DNA of 5,455 bases from Pseudomonadota bacterium (GCA_023419055.1 JAEZYO010001001.1:1-5455); one strand, 5' to 3'. Shown: positions 1 through 5,455, numbered from the stretch's first letter. Notes: generated by a model not told the origin, from the letters alone. A program made the numbers and translations.

Positions 1-141
1 CTCCGGCCCGTGCGCCTGGGGCCGACGTTCGGCAGCGGTTTCGAGCTGCTCGAAGGCCCTCCAGCCGGCACCAAGCTCGTCAAAGATCCCGGACCCGACC
101 TCACCGATGGTCAGCGCGTGAAAGAGAAATCGCAGGGGTAA
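1..141 (+). CDS. C-terminal end of a periplasmic adaptor (HlyD/MacA-like membrane fusion protein), 5' truncated
   Basis: Frame 1 is open from the window edge to a TAA at 139-141, giving 46 residues. The tail has the pattern seen at the C-terminus of MacA/RND-type adaptors: a beta-strand starting VRLGPTFG, then FELLEGPPAGTKLVKDP, then a 'DLTDGQRVK' strand and a short charged end. In this family that region is the membrane-proximal domain, where a line such as 'V..GL..GE.VV..P...L.DG..V' is typical. The adaptor would be anchored in the inner membrane and bridge the ABC permeases to an outer-membrane duct. The ATPase gene starts only 4 nt after its stop, which supports co-transcription and a shared function. 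The N-terminal anchor, coiled coil and lipoyl domain lie outside the window, so the MacA-versus-RND adaptor subtype cannot be settled. Confidence 0.7.
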   Translation, partial: LRPVRLGPTFGSGFELLEGPPAGTKLVKDPGPDLTDGQRVKEKSQG

Positions 142-145
142 TCAG

Positions 146-883
146 ATGACCGTGAGCGACATTCAAGAAGCGACCGACACGAAACAGGCGCCCAAGAAGG
201 GCGAGAGCAAGAAGCCCGCGATCATCAGCTTGCAGCGGGTCGGAAAGACTTTCTACCGCGGTAAGGAGCGGCTCGACGTCCTGAAGGATCTCGATCTCGA
301 GATCGCCGAGGGCTCCTTCGAGGCGCTGATGGGGCCGAGCGGTTCCGGCAAGAGCACGCTCTTGAACCTCATCGCCGGGCTCGACACCGCCACCGCCGGT
401 AGCGTGCGGATCGGCGGCACCGACATCGGGCAGCTGAGCGAAGGCCAGCGAGCCGGGTGGCGCGCCGCCAACATCGGGTTCGTCTTCCAGACCTACAACC
501 TGATGCCCGTGCTCTCGGCGGTGGAAAACGTCGAGCTACCCCTGCTCCTCACCAGCGTGCCCGCCTCGGAGCGCCGCAAGCGCGCGGAGATCGCGCTCGA
601 GGTGGTCGGCTTGAAAGAGCGCATGGGCCACTTTCCCCGCCAGCTCTCCGGCGGTCAGGAACAGCGCGTCACGATCGCCCGCGCCATCGTCACGGATCCG
701 AAGATCATCGTGGCCGACGAGCCTACCGGCGATCTCGACCGCGAGAGCGCGAACGACATCCTGAACCTGCTCGAGCGCCTGAACAAAGAGTTCAACAAGA
801 CGATCGTGATGGTCACGCACGATCCTGCGGCCGCCGAGCGCGCCCAAGTACAGCTCCGGCTCGACAAGGGAGCGTTGGTGTGA
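146..883 (+). CDS. ABC transporter ATP-binding protein, MacB/LolD-type
   Basis: The 245-residue product is the cytoplasmic ATPase that powers the two permeases encoded next to it. All nucleotide-binding motifs are present in order: Walker A GPSGSGKST (63-71), Q-loop Q115 in FVFQTYNLMP, signature LSGGQEQRV (167-175), Walker B IIVADE (187-192) with catalytic E192, the D-loop stretch TGDLD (194-198), and switch histidine H225 in VTHD. The 'ADEPTGDLD' form is characteristic of the MacB/LolD/FtsE group. A lysine-rich N-terminal extension of about 25 residues precedes the first strand and is probably disordered. The ATG at 146 has AGGGG at 134-138, 7 nt upstream. Length is normal for a stand-alone subunit of this group (about 220-250). 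The last bases overlap the next gene, so translation is probably coupled. Assignment is firm at family level; the substrate is unknown. Confidence 0.95.
   Translation: MTVSDIQEATDTKQAPKKGESKKPAIISLQRVGKTFYRGKERLDVLKDLDLEIAEGSFEALMGPSGSGKSTLLNLIAGLDTATAGSVRIGGTDIGQLSEGQRAGWRAANIGFVFQTYNLMPVLSAVENVELPLLLTSVPASERRKRAEIALEVVGLKERMGHFPRQLSGGQEQRVTIARAIVTDPKIIVADEPTGDLDRESANDILNLLERLNKEFNKTIVMVTHDPAAAERAQVQLRLDKGALV
866..872 (+). promoter_or_regulatory. Ribosome binding site that fixes the first permease start
   Basis: AAGGGAG lies inside the 3' end of the ATPase gene, 7 nt before the GTG at 880. That GTG overlaps the ATPase stop TGA as GTGA. The reading frame is open far upstream (from about 457), but upstream residues are an arginine-rich shadow of the ATPase. 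This site and the onset of a typical 'RNVARNKLR' permease N-terminus pick 880 as the start. Confidence 0.75.
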
Positions 884-2046
884 ACCTCACCACCATCGCC
901 GTCCGCAACGTCGCGCGGAACAAGCTGCGACTGACCCTCACCGCCGTCGCGGTGGCGGTGGCGATCCTCGCCTTCATCATGCTGCGCACGCTGATCTGGT
1001 CGTGGACCGCCGCGATGGACCAGGCAGCGGCCGATCGCATCGGCTCGCGCCACAAGGTGAGCATGATCATGCCGCTGCCGAAGCGCTACGCCGAGGAGAT
1101 CAAGCAGATCCCCGGTGTGACGCAGGTGGCGTACGCGAGCTGGTTCGGCGCCAAGTACCCGAAGAAAGAGGACGAGTTCTTCGCGACCATCGCGGTCGAG
1201 CCCGACGACATCCTCAAGGTGTACGACGAGATCAAGGTGCCGGCCGATCAGGTCGAGGCGTGGAAGCAGAACCGACGTGGCGCGCTCGTCGGCGACGCCC
1301 TCGCGAAGAAGCTCGGCTGGAAGGTGGGCGATCGCGTGATGCTGCGCGGCACCATCTACCCGGGCGACTGGGAGTTCGAGGTCTCCGGCATTTACACGGC
1401 GTCCCGCGCCTCGGTCGATCGCTCGACCTTCTGGTTCCACTACGACTACATGAACGACTCGCCGACGGTCCGGCAAAAGGACCAGATCGGCTGGATCATG
1501 GCGCGCGTGAACGATCCCGGTCGCTCCGCCGAGATCGCGAAGTCCATCGACAAGCATTTCGAGGAGCGCGATCAGCAGACCCTGAGCATGAACGAGCGCG
1601 CGTTCCAGGCGTCGTTCCTCGGCATGATGTCCGCCATCCTGAAGGCGATCGATCTGGTGTCCGTGGTGATCCTCGCCATCATGGCGCTCATCCTCGGCAA
1701 CACCATCGCCATGGGCGTGCGCGAGCGCACCGGCGAGTACGGCGTGCTCAGGGCGATCGGGTTTCTACCGAAGCACATCGTCACCTTCATCCTGGTCGAG
1801 TCGGTCGTCACCGGTCTGATCGGCGGAGGTGTCGGCGTGCTCCTTTCCTACCCACTCGTCGAGCGCGGGCTCGGGCGCTGGCTCGAGGAGAACATGGGCG
1901 CCTTCTTCCCGTTCTTCCGCATCGATCCCGTCATCACCGGCTCGGCCCTGGCGCTCTCGATCGCGCTCGGCTTGCTCGCCGCCATCATCCCGGCCCGCAC
2001 TGCCGCGCGCCTCAAGGTCATCGACTCGCTTCGCCGCGTCGGCTGA
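880..2046 (+). CDS. ABC transporter permease 1, FtsX/MacB-type
   Basis: The product has 388 residues in the four-helix layout of type VII ABC permeases. A basic N-terminus (VRNVARNKLR) leads into TM1 (about 17-40). A periplasmic MacB_PCD-like domain follows (about 41-250), with the family line GALVGDALAKKLGWKVGDRV (134-153). Three C-terminal helices make up the FtsX domain: about 255-280, 300-325 and 350-372. The cytoplasmic coupling segment RERTGEYGVLRAIGF (281-295) and the closing PARTAARLKVIDSLR (371-385) are classic FtsX-domain features that contact the ATPase. There is one ATPase domain encoded separately, unlike fused E. coli MacB. The GTG start overlaps the upstream stop by 4 nt. Permease 2, 16 nt downstream, is clearly different in its periplasmic domain, which points to a LolC/LolE-like heterodimer. 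Substrate unknown. Confidence 0.9.
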   Translation: MNLTTIAVRNVARNKLRLTLTAVAVAVAILAFIMLRTLIWSWTAAMDQAAADRIGSRHKVSMIMPLPKRYAEEIKQIPGVTQVAYASWFGAKYPKKEDEFFATIAVEPDDILKVYDEIKVPADQVEAWKQNRRGALVGDALAKKLGWKVGDRVMLRGTIYPGDWEFEVSGIYTASRASVDRSTFWFHYDYMNDSPTVRQKDQIGWIMARVNDPGRSAEIAKSIDKHFEERDQQTLSMNERAFQASFLGMMSAILKAIDLVSVVILAIMALILGNTIAMGVRERTGEYGVLRAIGFLPKHIVTFILVESVVTGLIGGGVGVLLSYPLVERGLGRWLEENMGAFFPFFRIDPVITGSALALSIALGLLAAIIPARTAARLKVIDSLRRVG

Positions 2047-2047
2047 A

Positions 2048-2054
2048 AAAGGGA
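2048..2054 (+). promoter_or_regulatory. Ribosome binding site of permease 2
   Basis: AAAGGGA starts 2 nt after the permease 1 stop and lies 8 nt before the ATG at 2063. It selects 2063 over a second in-frame ATG at 2072 (Met4). The frame is open further upstream, but only as a shadow of permease 1. Confidence 0.7.
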
Positions 2055-2062
2055 ACTCTACG

Positions 2063-3241
2063 ATGCTGCTCATGGTTCCGCTCAGCTACAACTTCCGCAG
2101 CCTCTTCGTCCGGAAGACGACGACGTTCGCCACTGCGTTCGGCATCGGCCTCGTGGTGTTCGTGCTCGCCTCCGGCCTCATGCTCGGCGCCGGCGTGCAG
2201 AAGACGCTCGTGACCTCCGGCCGCCCGGAGAACGCGATCGTCCTCCGCAAAGGCTCGGACAACGAGCTCTCGAGCTCGATCGAGACCAAGACCGCGAACC
2301 TCATCCAGGCCGCGCCGGGTATCAAGAAGGACGAGACCGGCGCTCCCCTCACCTCCGGCGAGCTCGTGATCGTGATCGCGCTCGACAAGACGGGCACCGA
2401 CGGGCAGGTCTCGAACGTCCAGGTGCGCGGCGTGCCCGAGAGCGTCCGCAAGGTCAGGCCCGAGGTGAAGGTGGTCGAGGGCACCTGGCCGCGCCCGGGC
2501 ACCGACGAGGTGATCGCGGGTAAGGGCGTCATCGACCGCTTCAACGGCGTCACCATGGGCGGTCAGTTCGAGCTCAAGAAGAATCGACCGCTCAAGGTCG
2601 TGGGCGTGTTCGAGAGCGGTGGTTCGAGCCTGGAGTCGGAGATCTGGGGCGACGTGGACGTCGTCAGGAGCTCGTTCGGCCGCGAGGGCCTGGTCTCGTC
2701 CGTGACGGCGCGGCTCGACTCTCCCTCCAAGTTCGAAGCCTTCAAGGCGGCGATGGAGAACGACAAGCAGCTCGGTCTCGAGGCGCTGTCGGAGCCGAAA
2801 TACTGGGAGAAGCAGTCGGAGGGCACGAGCATTTTCATCAACGCGCTCGTGATCCTGATTTCCTTCTTCTTCGGCTTCGGCGCGATCATCGGCGCCGTCA
2901 TCACCATGCACGCCGCGGTCGCGCAGCGTCAGCGCGAGATCGGCACGCTGCGGGCGCTCGGCTTCTCCCGCTTCTCGATCCTGCTCTCCTTCTTGATCGA
3001 GTCGACCCTGCTCGCGATCGGCGGCGGGCTCGTCGGGCTCGTCGCCGCGCTCGGCATGACCTTCGTCAAGGTCTCGATGATGAACTTCGCGACCTGGCAG
3101 GAGGTCACCTTCACGTTCGATCCGAACCCAGGTGTCTTGATCGGATCGCTCGTCGCCGGCGCGTTCATGGGCGTGGTCGGCGGCTTCTTCCCGGCGCTGC
3201 GCGCCGCCCGCGTGTCCCCGCTCGAAGCGCTCCGCGCGTAA
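2063..3241 (+). CDS. ABC transporter permease 2, FtsX/MacB-type
   Basis: The product has 392 residues and the same topology as permease 1: a basic N-terminus (NFRSLFVRK, 10-18), TM1 (about 22-44), a large periplasmic MacB_PCD-like domain (about 45-257) and three C-terminal helices (about 258-282, 303-335 and 357-377). The periplasmic part contains GRPENAIVLRKGSDNELSS (53-71) and LKVVGVFESGGSSLESEIW (177-195). The latter ESEIW line recurs in MacB-like permeases. The coupling segment QRQREIGTLRALGFSR (288-303) and the C-terminal PALRAARVSPLEALRA (377-392) are textbook FtsX-domain signatures. It would pair with permease 1 around the shared ATPase. The gene ends with TAA at 3239-3241, only 12 nt from the stop of the convergent lipoprotein gene. 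It appears to be the last gene of the operon. Confidence 0.92.
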   Translation: MLLMVPLSYNFRSLFVRKTTTFATAFGIGLVVFVLASGLMLGAGVQKTLVTSGRPENAIVLRKGSDNELSSSIETKTANLIQAAPGIKKDETGAPLTSGELVIVIALDKTGTDGQVSNVQVRGVPESVRKVRPEVKVVEGTWPRPGTDEVIAGKGVIDRFNGVTMGGQFELKKNRPLKVVGVFESGGSSLESEIWGDVDVVRSSFGREGLVSSVTARLDSPSKFEAFKAAMENDKQLGLEALSEPKYWEKQSEGTSIFINALVILISFFFGFGAIIGAVITMHAAVAQRQREIGTLRALGFSRFSILLSFLIESTLLAIGGGLVGLVAALGMTFVKVSMMNFATWQEVTFTFDPNPGVLIGSLVAGAFMGVVGGFFPALRAARVSPLEALRA

Positions 3242-3253
3242 GCTCACTGGTGG

Positions 3254-4267
3254 CTACGGTTGCGGGCAGTCGCCGGACGGCTGCCCGCAGAGGCCGCCCG
3301 TGAACAGCAAGAGCTGCTCGTCCAAGATCAGCTCTTTTTCACCGGCGATCGCTCCGTCGAGCAAGAACGCGAACTCGCCGCCGAAGCAGGTCCGCTCGGA
3401 GGCCGTGCTCTCGCACGAGAGCCCCTGATGGTCGAAGCCGAACGGGGTCTCCCCCGCGGCCTCGAAGATCCCGGCGGGATCCGCCCCCGTGTAGCCGGCG
3501 CAGCCGCCGAACGCGGCCTGAAAAGTGTCCACGACGAACCAGCCGTCGACGAGGCTCGCGCCGACGCTGAGCGCGCAACCCTCGTCCGCGCCGAGCAAGG
3601 TCACCGAGAGCCCTTTCAAGCAGCCGCCAGCTCCGAGCGTGACCGAGCTCGCGCCCACTTGTTCGAACTCGAACGTTCCTACCGACGTCGTCAGGACCTT
3701 CGTCACGGGTTCGAGGTACGACGCATTTTCGAGCGCGGCCGAGCACTCTGCCAGGTGCAGGGTCTCGTGGGCGGCGGCGCCTCGACAGGTACGCCCCCCC
3801 TCGTCATTCGGTAGGCACGAGCCGTCGCAGCAGCCTTCGAGGCCGTTCGCGATCAAGTAGTCGCGGCTACAGTCCTCCCCAACGCTCGCGCAGAGCGGCG
3901 CGGGAGCTCCCTCGGGGTTCGGAGGGCATTGCTCGACGAGCACGACGTGAGGCCGCTTTGCTCTTTCGTCCTCACAGAGCAATTCGGAGGGAGAGCAGTC
4001 GCAACGAGCCATTGGGCCGTCCTCCGGCTGGAGGTCGAGCAAACAGCAGTCGTCGTACGAGCACGCCGGGGGAGGTGCCTTCGGCGCCGCGCCCGGAGCG
4101 CGCATCGACCCGACGCAGTCGCAGCCCAACGACGCCTGGTCGAAGCACTCCCAGTCGAGCTCGTCCGCGTTCACCTCTCGCTTCGTCTGCCCGCAGCTCG
4201 TCACGGCCAGGATGCCGCACGCCGACGTGAAAACCCACACCGCAATGTGGCCACCACAGCTCCTCAC
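3254..4267 (-). CDS. Cysteine-rich secreted lipoprotein, unknown function
   Basis: I do not recognise a family. The 337-residue product begins with a hydrophobic signal peptide (1-24, Arg2 the only positive charge besides His7) and a lipobox VTSC (22-25). Cys25 would be the lipidated residue and Gly26 follows it, so an outer-membrane lipoprotein is plausible. The mature part holds 25 cysteines. They are dense between 41 and 175, with two CDC motifs (49-51, 89-91), two CC pairs (74-75, 146-147) and a Pro/Ala linker (57-67). Residues 126-161 show C-x6-C-x12-CC-x3-C-x9-C, which resembles a knottin. The C-terminal half (about 185-327) is Gly-rich and looks beta-stranded, with more widely spaced cysteines. 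Such content needs an oxidising compartment. The chosen GTG at 4267-4265 gives a complete signal peptide but has no clear ribosome binding site. The frame stays open to 4777, but those residues are antisense to cydA. The start is less certain than the gene. Confidence 0.8.
   Translation of the reverse strand: MRSCGGHIAVWVFTSACGILAVTSCGQTKREVNADELDWECFDQASLGCDCVGSMRAPGAAPKAPPPACSYDDCCLLDLQPEDGPMARCDCSPSELLCEDERAKRPHVVLVEQCPPNPEGAPAPLCASVGEDCSRDYLIANGLEGCCDGSCLPNDEGGRTCRGAAAHETLHLAECSAALENASYLEPVTKVLTTSVGTFEFEQVGASSVTLGAGGCLKGLSVTLLGADEGCALSVGASLVDGWFVVDTFQAAFGGCAGYTGADPAGIFEAAGETPFGFDHQGLSCESTASERTCFGGEFAFLLDGAIAGEKELILDEQLLLFTGGLCGQPSGDCPQP
3261..3289. terminator. Strong hairpin at the convergent gene end, putative U-less terminator
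   Basis: TGCGGGCAGTCG (3261-3272) pairs with CGGCTGCCCGCA (3278-3289) across a 5-nt loop: 12 bp with one G-T wobble. It starts 19 nt after the permease 2 stop, a sensible place to end the ABC transcript. It lies inside the last codons of the lipoprotein gene (CGQPSGDCPQ). No T-run follows on either strand, so it is not a classic intrinsic terminator. Termination is inferred from position and stem strength. Confidence 0.5.
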
Positions 4268-4280
4268 GACTTCGAGTCGT
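4265..4280 (-). promoter_or_regulatory. Short hairpin over the lipoprotein start codon
   Basis: On the - strand ACGACT, CGA, AGTCGT form a perfect 6-bp stem with a 3-nt loop (4266-4280). Its 3' arm includes the first two bases of the chosen GTG start (4267-4265). In the mRNA it would sit where the ribosome binding site should be, and no other such site is visible. It may lower or gate translation, or it may indicate that the true start is elsewhere. Confidence 0.3.
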
Positions 4281-4335
4281 AGTTCTGTCGCCCGCGGCGG
4301 GTCAATCGCTACCGTGGAACAGCGCTGAATCCTGC

Positions 4336-4360
4336 CGGGCGCGGCAATCTGTCGCGCCCG
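4336..4360. repeat. 11-bp imperfect inverted repeat upstream of cydA
   Basis: CGGGCGCGGCA (4336-4346) is followed by ATC and then TGTCGCGCCCG (4350-4360). The arms pair over 11 bp with one G-T wobble. The outer 8 bp are perfect. It ends 45 nt before the cydA start codon. It could be an operator for a dimeric regulator or, if transcribed, a leader hairpin. The sequence matches no operator I know. Confidence 0.55.
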
Positions 4361-4396
4361 CTTGCAAGGGCCGCGCGCGCGCCCTAAGGCTCCATC

Positions 4397-4400
4397 GAGG
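4397..4400 (+). promoter_or_regulatory. Ribosome binding site of cydA
   Basis: GAGG lies 5 nt before the GTG at 4406. An in-frame TAA at 4385-4387 bounds the gene upstream. The next in-frame ATG is codon 11, which would cut into the N-terminal region close to the heme ligand His18, so GTG 4406 is the preferred start. Confidence 0.65.
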
Positions 4401-4405
4401 ACACC

Positions 4406-5455
4406 GTGCACGATCTGCTCGCGGCTCGCGTTCAGATGGCCGTATCGCTCGGGTTTCACATCATCTTCGCGGTGGTGGGAATGGCCATGCCGCTCTTGAT
4501 GGTGCTCGCCGAGTGGCGGCACGTGAAGACGGGCGACCCGGTCTGGCTCGATCTCGCGCGCCGCTGGGCGAAAGGCACCGCGATCTTCTTCGCGGTGGGG
4601 GCTGTCTCCGGCACCGCGCTCTCCTTCGAGCTCGGGCTCTTGTGGCCGAAGTTCATGGAGTACGCCGGACCCGTCATCGGCATGCCCTTCAGCCTGGAAG
4701 GGTTTGCGTTCTTCCTCGAGGGGATCTTCCTCGGCATCTACCTCTACGGTTGGGACAAGGTCTCGCGTCGCGCGCACCTCTTCGCGGGCGCGGCGGTCGC
4801 GGTGTCGGGCCTCGCGGGCGGCGTCTTCGTCGTCGCCGTCAACGCCTGGATGAACGGGCCGAGCGGGTTCACGTTGAAGGACGGGCAGATCGTCGAGATC
4901 GACTTCGTACGCGCCTTCTTCAGCCCCTCATTCTTCACTCAGGCGCTGCACATGTCGCTCGCCGCCTACGTCAGCGTGGCGCTACTGGTGCTCGCGGTTC
5001 ACGCTGCCCGCCTGACGAAGGATCCACGCAACGCCTTTCACCGGCGCGCGGCGGCGCTCTGCCTCTGGGTGCTCACCATCACCGTCCCGCTCCAGCTCCT
5101 GAGCGGTGACCTCTCGGCCAAGCACATCGCCGAGCACCAGCCGCTCAAGCTCGCGGCCGCGGAAGGCTTCTTCGAGACCCAGCGCGGAGCGCCCATCGCG
5201 CTCGGTGGGATCCCGAACCTCGAAACGCGCGAGCTCGAAGGCGCGCTCCACATCCCTTACGGCCTGAGCTTCCTCGCCACCGGCGACCCGAACGGCCTCG
5301 TCCGGGGCTTGAACGACTTTCCGCGGGAGCTCTGGCCGCCCGTCACCGTCGTGCACGTCTCATTTCAAGTCATGGTCGCGTGCGGCGTCGCCATGTTCGC
5401 GCTCGTGGCCAGGTCACACTACCTCCGCCAGCGCAAGAAGGACCCCGTCACGGAG
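4406..5455 (+). CDS. cydA: Cytochrome bd-type quinol oxidase subunit I, 3' truncated by the window edge
   Basis: 350 codons are present, open to the last base. CydA is the inner-membrane subunit that oxidises quinol and reduces O2 to water using three hemes. Compared with E. coli CydA from memory, His18 matches the heme b595 ligand His19. His182 (in QALHMSLAAYVS) matches heme b558 ligand His186, and Met323 (in SFQVMVACG) matches b558 ligand Met393. Lys248 and Glu253 in KLAAAE match the quinol-site pair Lys252/Glu257. Glu98 and Glu105 in SLEGFAFFLEG match the proton-path/heme glutamates Glu99 and Glu107. Only about 65 residues separate Glu253 from the next helix, so this is the short Q-loop type. 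The GRQPW motif and roughly the last 100 residues fall outside. Helices alternate throughout as expected. cydB would be expected just downstream. The lipoprotein gene is divergent, so cydA begins its own transcript. Confidence 0.95.
   Translation, partial: MHDLLAARVQMAVSLGFHIIFAVVGMAMPLLMVLAEWRHVKTGDPVWLDLARRWAKGTAIFFAVGAVSGTALSFELGLLWPKFMEYAGPVIGMPFSLEGFAFFLEGIFLGIYLYGWDKVSRRAHLFAGAAVAVSGLAGGVFVVAVNAWMNGPSGFTLKDGQIVEIDFVRAFFSPSFFTQALHMSLAAYVSVALLVLAVHAARLTKDPRNAFHRRAAALCLWVLTITVPLQLLSGDLSAKHIAEHQPLKLAAAEGFFETQRGAPIALGGIPNLETRELEGALHIPYGLSFLATGDPNGLVRGLNDFPRELWPPVTVVHVSFQVMVACGVAMFALVARSHYLRQRKKDPVTE

Larger units (their letters stand above)
4268..4405. other. Divergent intergenic region between the lipoprotein gene and cydA
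   Basis: These 138 nt must carry the promoters for both divergent genes. I see no convincing sigma-70-like -35/-10 pair and no sigma-54 GG-N10-GC element. It is rich in dyads: CCCGCGGCGGG (4291-4301), the larger repeat at 4336-4360, the palindrome CTTGCAAG (4361-4368) and an alternating CG run (4372-4382). No Rex-like TTGTGA half-sites or FNR-like TTGAT-N4-ATCAA site was found. Confidence 0.6.

Noticed and set aside
457..879. Open frame extending permease 1 upstream through the ATPase gene
   Set aside because: It encodes an Arg/Ala-rich shadow of the ATPase with no domain. The ribosome binding site and typical permease N-terminus place the start at 880.
655..1557. 300-codon antisense frame across the ATPase and permease 1
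   Set aside because: No recognisable domain, charged low-complexity composition, and fully covered by two well-supported genes.
1002..2213. 403-codon + strand frame overlapping permease 1
   Set aside because: Arg/His/Gly-rich product typical of a shifted frame; it ends inside permease 2 and shows no motif.
146..3241. Possible CydDC-type transporter because cydA is nearby
   Set aside because: CydC and CydD each fuse six-helix membrane domains to an ATPase. Here the ATPase is separate and the permeases have the four-helix FtsX layout, and the lipoprotein gene separates them from cydA.
2018..3247. 409-codon open frame antisense to permease 2
   Set aside because: Its product is a low-complexity mix of His, Asp, Glu, Arg and Ala, as produced by antisense frames in GC-rich genes. 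The + strand frame carries clear FtsX motifs.
4291..4301. CCCGCGGCGGG as a hairpin terminator or operator
   Set aside because: The 5-bp arms have a 1-nt centre, which is too tight for an RNA hairpin, and such short GC palindromes are common at this base composition.
4268..4777. N-terminal extension of the lipoprotein frame up to an ATG at 4777
   Set aside because: These 170 codons are mostly antisense to cydA and precede a signal peptide, which should be at the N-terminus.
4513..5109. 198-codon + strand frame inside cydA
   Set aside because: Arg-rich shifted-frame product; the overlapping frame from 4406 is unmistakable CydA.

Overview
This is a GC-rich, gene-dense bacterial window with four clear regions. 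The high GC, the G/C-biased third codon positions, the GTG starts and the Cys-rich lipoprotein alongside MacB-type exporter genes suggest a myxobacterium or a related former deltaproteobacterium. That placement is an inference; no marker gene in the window fixes the taxonomy.

Positions 1-3241 (+ strand) hold the end of a periplasmic adaptor gene, an ABC ATPase (146-883) and two different FtsX/MacB-type permeases (880-2046 and 2063-3241). The genes are tightly packed: a 4-nt gap, a 4-nt overlap and a 16-nt gap. They read as one operon for an adaptor-linked type VII (MacB/LolCDE-like) ABC machine. In such machines the ATPase drives conformational movement of a permease dimer, here probably a heterodimer. 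The periplasmic adaptor would couple this to an outer-membrane exit duct encoded elsewhere. The substrate cannot be read from the sequence.

Positions 3254-4267 (- strand) encode a 337-residue secreted lipoprotein of no recognised family. The mature part has 25 cysteines, and one block has a knottin-like cysteine pattern. Its 3' end converges on the ABC operon with a 12-nt gap. A strong 12-bp hairpin at 3261-3289, inside its last codons, is well placed to end transcription of the operon.

Positions 4268-4405 form a divergent intergenic region with several inverted repeats. The strongest is an 11-bp imperfect dyad at 4336-4360. From 4406 to the window edge (+ strand) runs the first 350 codons of cydA, subunit I of cytochrome bd-type quinol oxidase. 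It has the short Q-loop form, and the heme b ligands and quinol-site residues that fall inside the window can be assigned. cydA is not in an operon with the ABC genes, because the lipoprotein gene lies between them on the opposite strand.

No RNA genes, insertion sequences, CRISPR arrays or phage genes were seen. The least explained parts are the Cys-rich lipoprotein and the dyad-rich region ahead of cydA.
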